This document shows positions 55,893 through 64,000 of a stretch of 64,000 nt of DNA, piece by piece. How positions within the stretch are numbered: the stretch's first letter is position 1; each line of letters opens with the position of its first letter. The stretch is from JAWKOK01 sp963848115 (GTDB lineage: Bacteria > Chloroflexota > Anaerolineae > Caldilineales > Caldilineaceae). The stretch is taken from contig CAWKCP010000024.1 in assembly GCA_963848115.1 (NCBI GenBank), forward strand, positions 186,001-250,000, written 5' to 3'. Made by a program: the position numbers and the translations under genes. The notes below the pieces were generated by a model. It searched no databases. It was not told the DNA's origin and saw nothing but the letters and a program-made list of their open reading frames with translations.

Positions 55893-56669
55893 ATGAGGCA
55901 AGACCAAGAGATGCGAAAACAAGGAATCTTCATTGCCGTCGATGCCAATATCGGTGCAGGCAAGACCAATGCCTGCCACGCGATGGCATCGGCCGCCAGC
56001 ACAGCCGGCTGGCCGGCCAGAGTGCTTGAAGAGCCGACCAATCACCCCAAGTTCAACTACTTCCTCTCCCACTACTACGACGATCTGAGAACCGGTAAAA
56101 ACACCGGCGGCGGCTTTGCCATGCAGATGTTCATGCTCTGCCAGCGCTACGAACAGCATCGCCTGGCCGTCGAACTGGCCTGGGGATCCAACGGCACTGT
56201 GGTCGTGCAGGATCGCCCCATCTACGGTGATACTGTCTTTGCCACGACGGCCATGGAACAGGGATTCATGACCCAGCAGGAATACGAACTCTATGTTGAG
56301 TTCTTCCGCAACATGAGCCGGGACGTCATGCCGCCTGACATCTTTGTCTTCCTCAAAGTCTCGCCTGAGGAGTGTTATCAGCGGATGGCAATCCGTGCAC
56401 GCAACCAGGAAGAGGGCGTGCCGCTTGAATATCTTGAACACCTCAACAAGAACTATGACATTCTGATCGGCGAGATGCGCCGTCGCGGGGTTCGTGTGCT
56501 GGAGGTCGACTGGCAGGAGTTTGGGCCGCCGGTTGAGCTATGGAAACGCATTCTCGGCATGGTCAACTCGCCCGATTCGTGGTACGAGCAGTTGACCTTC
56601 TCCTTTGCCAAGCATCCACGCATGCCGATTACCGACGCGACCAGGGATGAGCGTAGTGCGGACGGCTAG
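55893..56669 (+). CDS. Deoxynucleoside kinase family protein
   Basis: A 258-residue P-loop kinase. Walker A is AVDANIGAGKTN (residues 16-26), close to the dNK consensus; the DRS/DRP motif is VVVQDRPIYGD near residue 105; the lid region is RMAIRARNQEEG. This fits deoxyadenosine/deoxyguanosine-type salvage kinases. AGAGGAAC precedes the ATG. The upstream 150 bp carry a GGGGCGTGCCCTTG repeat shared with 53325. Confidence 0.88.
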   Translation: MRQDQEMRKQGIFIAVDANIGAGKTNACHAMASAASTAGWPARVLEEPTNHPKFNYFLSHYYDDLRTGKNTGGGFAMQMFMLCQRYEQHRLAVELAWGSNGTVVVQDRPIYGDTVFATTAMEQGFMTQQEYELYVEFFRNMSRDVMPPDIFVFLKVSPEECYQRMAIRARNQEEGVPLEYLEHLNKNYDILIGEMRRRGVRVLEVDWQEFGPPVELWKRILGMVNSPDSWYEQLTFSFAKHPRMPITDATRDERSADG

Positions 56670-56716
56670 CGCATCGTAAACAAGGATTTTGATATTTTTT
56701 GGATGGTGTGTAGCCT

Positions 56717-56987
56717 ATGAACAGTATGGGTAAACACAGGCACATCCATCTTGATGAAGAAGAGCGCGTCCAGTTGACGCAACTTGCGCACAGCGGCGAA
56801 TCCTCGGCTAGAGTACAGACCAGGGCACGGATCTTGCTCTTGAGTGATCGCAGCCGAGGTCGCAAGCGTACCCTTTAGAAGTGGCCGATGGCGCGATCTG
56901 TCCCATCGGCACGGTGCGCAACATCAAGCGCAACTATTTCGCAGGTGGGTTGGAAACCGACCTCCACGAGAAGCCACGTCCAGGTGT
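56717..56987 (+). pseudogene. IS630-type transposase N-terminal remnant
   Basis: Reads HLDEEERVQLTQLAHSGESS and ARVQTRARILLLSD, then in another frame GAICPIGTVRNIKRNYFAGG and LETDLHEKPRPG. This is the HTH region of IS630-like transposases; the DDE domain is absent. Confidence 0.7.
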
Positions 56988-57103
56988 AGAATCGATCTTT
57001 TTGATCCAAAGGTTCGTGGAGTCGTCCGGCTGCTGAACCGGACCTACGAACTATGGGATCATTTCCGCCCGGATTCACGAGTCCATGATTTGAGAGGAAC
57101 ACA

Positions 57104-57898
57104 ATGAACGATTCAAGCGCTGATCGACCCGGCAATCCCGTCATCGAACAGATCAACCGCCATGTCACCGTGCGCGACTACAAAAGCGATCCAGTCCCGA
57201 AGGCTTGGGTCGAGACCATCGTCGCTGGCCGGCCAGCGCGCCGCCACCTCGTCCAACATGCAGTTGACCAGCGTCGTGGCTGTGACCGATGCGGCGACGC
57301 GCCGGACGCTCTCCGAACTGTGCGGTGACCAGAAGCACATCGCCCAGGCCCCGATCTTTCTCGCCTGGTGCGCGGATCGTGCCCGGCTGGATCGCGCCTG
57401 CGAGCTGCGAGGCTACACTCAGGACACGACCACGGTCGAGAGCTTCCTGGTCGCGGCCGTGGACGTGGCCATCGCCATGCAGAATGCCACGCTGGCCGCC
57501 GAGTCGTTGGGGTTGGGCACATGCTACATCGGCGCCATTCGCAACAATCCCCAGGATGTCATCGAGTTGCTGCAACTGCCCAAACATGTCATGCCCATCG
57601 CCGGCATGACGGTGGGCTGGCCGGCAAGTCGAGCCGATGATCCGCCCGCGCCTGCCGCTGGAGGCCGTGCTCCACTGGGAGCGCTATGACAACAGTGAAC
57701 TGGACTCAAGTCGTTGGCCGACTATGATAGAGCCATGTCGCTACCGGCATCTACGCTGGCCGCCAGGTTCCCGTCCCCGGCCAGCCCGACGAGATGCAGG
57801 ATTACGGCTGGACCGAGCACACGGCCCGGCGTGTCACCCAGCCGGTGCGTCCGCATTTGCGTTCAGTGATCGAAGGGCAGGGGTTTGACCTGGATTGA
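57104..57898 (+). CDS. Nitroreductase-family flavoprotein (frameshifted)
   Basis: NfsA/FRP-type reductase. The start reads NPVIEQINRHVTVRDYKSDP (FMN-binding S/T-x-R-x-Y/F). One extra base near 57228 leads to AATSSNMQLTSVVAVTDAAT, then AQAPIFLAWCADRARLDRAC, LAAESLGLGTCYIGAIRNNP and VMPIAGMTVGWP. Further shifts near 57630 and 57700 give RPRLPLEAVLHWERYDNS and the end HLRSVIEGQGFDLD at 57898. The whole family profile is present in order. GAGAGGAACACA stands before the ATG. Confidence 0.82.
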
Positions 57899-57904
57899 TA
57901 CAGG

Positions 57905-58154
57905 TCATGTGCAAATGTATTCGTAGCAGACCAGATGTAGATCGACTCGGGATATCCGGGGTGTCGCCCTTGCCGGCATCGTCTCCGCCACGCCTTGCAG
58001 TTCGCTCATCGTTTCGATGACATGAACCAGCGGCTGGACATCGGCTGAGTCATTATACGCTTTCAGCGCCTGGGTAGGTGATATCAAATCGTGCCGTCAG
58101 GGCTGCTGTGCTCAGAGTCGGCCGTTCAAGTAACATATCGACGACGCTGTGCAT
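57905..58154 (-). pseudogene. Helix-turn-helix fragment
   Basis: On the minus strand HSVVDMLLERPTLSTAALTA, RFDI and, after a shift, SPTQALKAYNDSADVQPLVH resemble the C-terminal winged helix of Fic-type or similar regulators. Too short to name. Confidence 0.4.
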
Positions 58155-58255
58155 GGTGCCTGTTCCCTTGACTGATTGCACACGTTCATGCCATACCTAG
58201 GGGGTGTGGGCTATGATGTGGTTGGCGCCAACTGCAGAAGGAGAGGTAGACCCAA

Positions 58256-58699
58256 GTGAATTCGATGTGCTCTGTTGATCCGGCCGACAACAACCACTTC
58301 TGGCGTACCCTCGACGATCTCGTCACCGCCAGTGAAATTGTCATCGATCGGGCCAAAGGCTCCGCCCATCCGCACTTTTCTGACCTGGTCTACCCACTCG
58401 ACTACGGCTATCTCGACGGCACGACCGCGGGCGACGGTGGCGGCATTGACATCTGGATCGGCAATGCCGAAGAGCGACGCGTAACGGCCATCGCTTGCAC
58501 CGTGGACGGCTACAAACGCGATGCTGAGATCAAGATCCTCCTCGGATGCACCGAAGACGATCAGGCAGCTATTTCCTATTTTCTCAATACGGTGGCCCGT
58601 TTGCCCTGTATCATTCTCGTCAGGCCACTCGATCAGCGCTCGCCCTTTCATCTTTCGCCAGCGCCCACGACCGAACTCCTCATTACGCCCAGAGGGTAG
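58256..58699 (+). CDS. Inorganic pyrophosphatase-like protein
   Basis: A 147-residue protein of the soluble family I PPase fold: VYPLDYGYLDGTTAGDGGGI and DIWIGNAEERRVTAIACTVD. The family DxxxxD metal region is only partly kept, so it may act on another phosphate ester. It starts with GTG at 58256 after AGAAGGAGAGG; an ATG nine bases later is possible. Confidence 0.8.
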   Translation: MNSMCSVDPADNNHFWRTLDDLVTASEIVIDRAKGSAHPHFSDLVYPLDYGYLDGTTAGDGGGIDIWIGNAEERRVTAIACTVDGYKRDAEIKILLGCTEDDQAAISYFLNTVARLPCIILVRPLDQRSPFHLSPAPTTELLITPRG

Positions 58700-58815
58700 C
58701 GCATCTGTTCTGTCCACGCAATGGCCAGTTGAAGAAGCACGCCCACGCATCGGCCAAGATCTGACGAAGCCGCACGTGGGCGTGTTCACAGGACGTTACT
58801 TGAATAGTTCTGTAT

Positions 58816-61984
<3,169 letters not shown>

Positions 61985-62116
61985 CGAATTTCTCCTCTTT
62001 GAGTGTACGACAACAACGCGGTTTTGCACACCGTCTATCCCGCGTCGTTGCGGTGAATGGTTTGGTGTTTGGATGAAATACGGAAGAACAGGTCAATGAA
62101 AATACAATCATCAGAA

Positions 62117-62171
62117 AAGGCGCACACAAGAACACGAAGAAAGCCTTCCACTGTGTCGTTTCGTGCGCCTT
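62117..62171. repeat. Palindrome, CTTCGTGGATCATTA family, copy 2
   Basis: AAGGCGCAC at 62117 pairs with GTGCGCCTT at 62163-62171; inside are ACACGAAG and TTTCGTG. The right flank TTCGTGGATCATTA matches 22585-22598. It lies between the GH38 start and the antitoxin end. Confidence 0.65.
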
Positions 62172-62184
62172 CGTGGATCATTAC

Positions 62185-62427
62185 CTACTTGGGTCCGCTT
62201 GGGCGGTCTTGTGAAAAGTATTCGTCTAGTTCAGTGAGTATCTCCAAGCCCCGCTCAACATCGCCTGATGCAGCCATGGTGCGAAAGCGTGTCTCGCTGT
62301 CAAACTCAGCCAGAGCCTGGGTGGAAAGCTCCTCAAAGAGCTTATTCACGCTGATCTTTTTGCGCGCTGCCAATGCTTTCAACCGACTATGCTTGTCGTC
62401 AGGAAGTCGAATGGTTAATACGGCCAT
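62185..62427 (-). CDS. Ribbon-helix-helix antitoxin
   Basis: An 80-residue protein. The N-terminal MAVLTIRLPDDKHSRLKALA and ARKKISVNKLFEEL form a classic RHH DNA-binding fold; the acidic C-terminal half should wrap the toxin. Its ATG lies one base after the toxin stop (TGA-A-ATG), so translation is coupled; a GTG at 62436 is an alternative start. Confidence 0.83.
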   Translation of the reverse strand: MAVLTIRLPDDKHSRLKALAARKKISVNKLFEELSTQALAEFDSETRFRTMAASGDVERGLEILTELDEYFSQDRPSGPK

Positions 62428-62428
62428 T

Positions 62429-62855
62429 TCATTCACCTCTCAGAAATTCCTCGGGGCGCAGCACCCGGATATCAGGAAAGGCAAGTTCCGATCCCTTGAT
62501 ATCCTGAACGTTGTTGGTGACAATGTAATGCCGCATTGCCTGCTATAGCCAGTTCAACCAGAAAGTTGTCATTCTCGTCCGGCAAGTTTGGGCGCCATAG
62601 ATAATAAACGGGAATCCACTCGCAGATGCTGTAGAATGCATCCAATAGGTCCCGAATATCGACAGGACGGAGAGGACATTGACGCCTAATTTCATCTCGG
62701 CTCGATACTGCTTCGTACTCCAGAAAGAGCGCATTGCTTATCAAAGGACGATAAGTTCGTGTCAAGCAGCGTCTCAACACTGCCCGGCTCGGGCCCTGAC
62801 TGCCAATGAGGGCGCTAATAAGAACACTCGTATCCACGACAATAAGATTGCGCAT
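62429..62855 (-). CDS. PIN-domain toxin (frameshift near 62540)
   Basis: Ribonuclease toxin of the PIN_3 group. Acidic residues: Asp in IVVDTSVLISALIG, Glu in ALFLEYEAVSS, Asp in NLPDENDNFLVELAIAG. One extra T near 62540 breaks the frame; skipping it gives AAYIVTNNVQDIKG and RVLRPEEFLRGE, the normal C-terminus, with stop at 62429. The toxin gene comes before the antitoxin, the less common order. Confidence 0.85.
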
Positions 62856-62951
62856 GTTCTAACGATAGCATATGCGCCATCATTCGTCAACGGGGATTCT
62901 TGGGTCTTGGCACGAGTTTGCAGCCCATCAACTGTCATCCGGAACATGCCA

Positions 62952-63901
62952 CTACTTGGCCTCCAGGAAGGTCTCCGCCTGGGACCGCGATGGCGAATCA
63001 AGTACGCCACGTGGACTGGCAACCACCAGCGCCGCCACGGCATTGCCGAAGCGCAGCGCTCGGCGATGCGACCACCCCTGTTGCAGGCCGTAGAGCAGAC
63101 CCACATTGAAGGAATCGCCTGCGCCGACGGATATGTTGGCTTCAACTGAGAACCCGGGCTCGCTGACCTGCTCCGTACGTGACCAGATCGAAGCGCCCTT
63201 TCCCCTTGCTTGATCACCACATGGCCTGCTCCTGCGTCTAGCACTTGCTCCGCGGCTTGCGCCCAATCATCGGTTCCGGTCAATGAGACCAGTTCGTGGG
63301 TGTTGGCGATGAAATAGTCGACCGTGGGCAGCAATGGCGTTAGCTCGGCCAAAGTAACCGGCTTACCGATGGCTGGCCCTACATCGAGTGCCGTAATGCC
63401 GCCGGAGTCGTGTACGCGAGCAAGGGCCAGGGCAAAGCCGCCGTCCCGCATCTTGGCCATAATCGGGATGCTGGTGACCAATAGGGCCTCAGCCCGGTCA
63501 AAGAGGTCGCTGGGCATGGCGTCAATCTGCGCCTGTGATGATGATCCCAGATGATGATAGACCACCTGGTTGGCCGCATCGGTCATGATGATGGTCGAGG
63601 TGGAGGTGGCATGGCCCGCGTATCGAGTCAGCCCGGAGAGATCAACTCCTCTGGCGGCCAACCATCCCACCAACGTGTCGCCCAACAGATCCTGGCCGAC
63701 GGCTCCGCAGAGGGCCGTCGGTGCGCCCAGGCCGGCCAGCACATAGGCGCTGTTGCCGCCGTTACCGCCCATGGTGATGGCCGGCGGCGCCTCAATGAAG
63801 ACGAGGTTGTTGCTTCGGAATCCGTCGCCGCCCAGACTGGCAAACGGCACATCGCTCTGGATCATCAGATCGGCAGTCACCGTCCCAATGACGACAATCA
63901 T
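62952..63901 (-). CDS. PfkB-family carbohydrate kinase (frameshift near 63195)
   Basis: Ribokinase-like sugar kinase. N-terminus MIVVIGTVTADLMIQSDVPF, substrate motif ITMGGNGGNSAYVLAGLGA, then FIANTHELVSLTG and VVIKQGE. One base appears to be missing in an A run near 63195; after it the frame gives KGASIWSRTEQVS, NISVGAGDSFNVGLLYGLQQ (GAGD anion hole and catalytic Asp) and the end at 62952. The ATG at 63901 follows GGAGAG. The 99 bases beyond (63902-64000) hold no assignable gene. Confidence 0.88.
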
Positions 63902-64000
63902 GGTAATAGCTCTCCAATCTCGATCAACCACTCAGGGAACAGCTGCTGACAGGCTGTCCCCGTGTTCCTCCATCACGGTGACTTAACCATTGCGTCCGCA

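Overview
The window looks like a piece of a Chloroflexota (Caldilinea/Anaerolineae-like) chromosome, probably from a draft or metagenome assembly. This is an inference from gene content: a giant SARP/BTAD-NB-ARC-TPR regulator (15886-19269), an XRE-NB-ARC-WD40 STAND protein (35152-39055), a secreted AA10 oxidase ending in an FLPLL-type tail, bactofilin, many one-off catabolic enzymes (enolase superfamily, UroD-like, GH38), moderately GC-rich DNA and many short intergenic palindromes. No rRNA, tRNA, CRISPR array or replication origin was recognised. Layout: 1-5.2 kb holds housekeeping genes (dhaK end, rdgB, prs, bactofilin, tpx, plsY, DinB). 5.2-15.9 kb is a decaying accessory stretch: a 5'-truncated enolase-superfamily gene, fragments of a CEO-synthase/alanine dehydrogenase and a PfkB kinase, a frameshifted PQQ-propeller gene coupled to a DUF1961 gene, a lytic polysaccharide monooxygenase with CBM2, a DUF2726 gene and several diverged repeats. 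15.9-22 kb carries the SARP regulator with three 11-bp-spaced TTCAAG boxes at its start, a small conserved protein, an NHL-type lipoprotein and a secreted protein made of five 39-residue repeats closed by a strong terminator. 22-28 kb is debris: ABC fragment, internally deleted glycyl radical enzyme, a VOC gene split by an intact IS with 8-bp target duplication, HsdR tail, methyltransferase fragment. 28-31 kb has an aldo/keto reductase and a UroD-like protein. 31-39 kb has a two-gene overlapping operon, a duplicated double-HTH MerR gene flanking a nucleotidyltransferase, aquaporin and the STAND protein. 39-43 kb is a nested IS cluster. 43-49 kb has LLM oxidoreductase, GNATs, EEP nuclease/phosphatase, alpha/beta hydrolase and MFS. 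49.5-53.2 kb is a probable sugar-acid catabolic operon (hydroxypyruvate-reductase-like, enolase superfamily, DHDPS family). 53-58.7 kb has hydrolase, VOC, PPOX-fold protein, deoxynucleoside kinase, nitroreductase and pyrophosphatase. 58.8-64 kb has a GH38 alpha-mannosidase, a PIN/RHH toxin-antitoxin pair and a PfkB sugar kinase. A striking feature is the number of otherwise well conserved genes broken by one single-base frameshift. In about fifteen cases removal of one base restores the family sequence, and only about two need an added base. This directional bias points to insertion-type sequence errors more than to pseudogene formation, so such genes are reported as CDS spanning the frameshift. 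Genes with missing domains or several kinds of damage are reported as pseudogenes.
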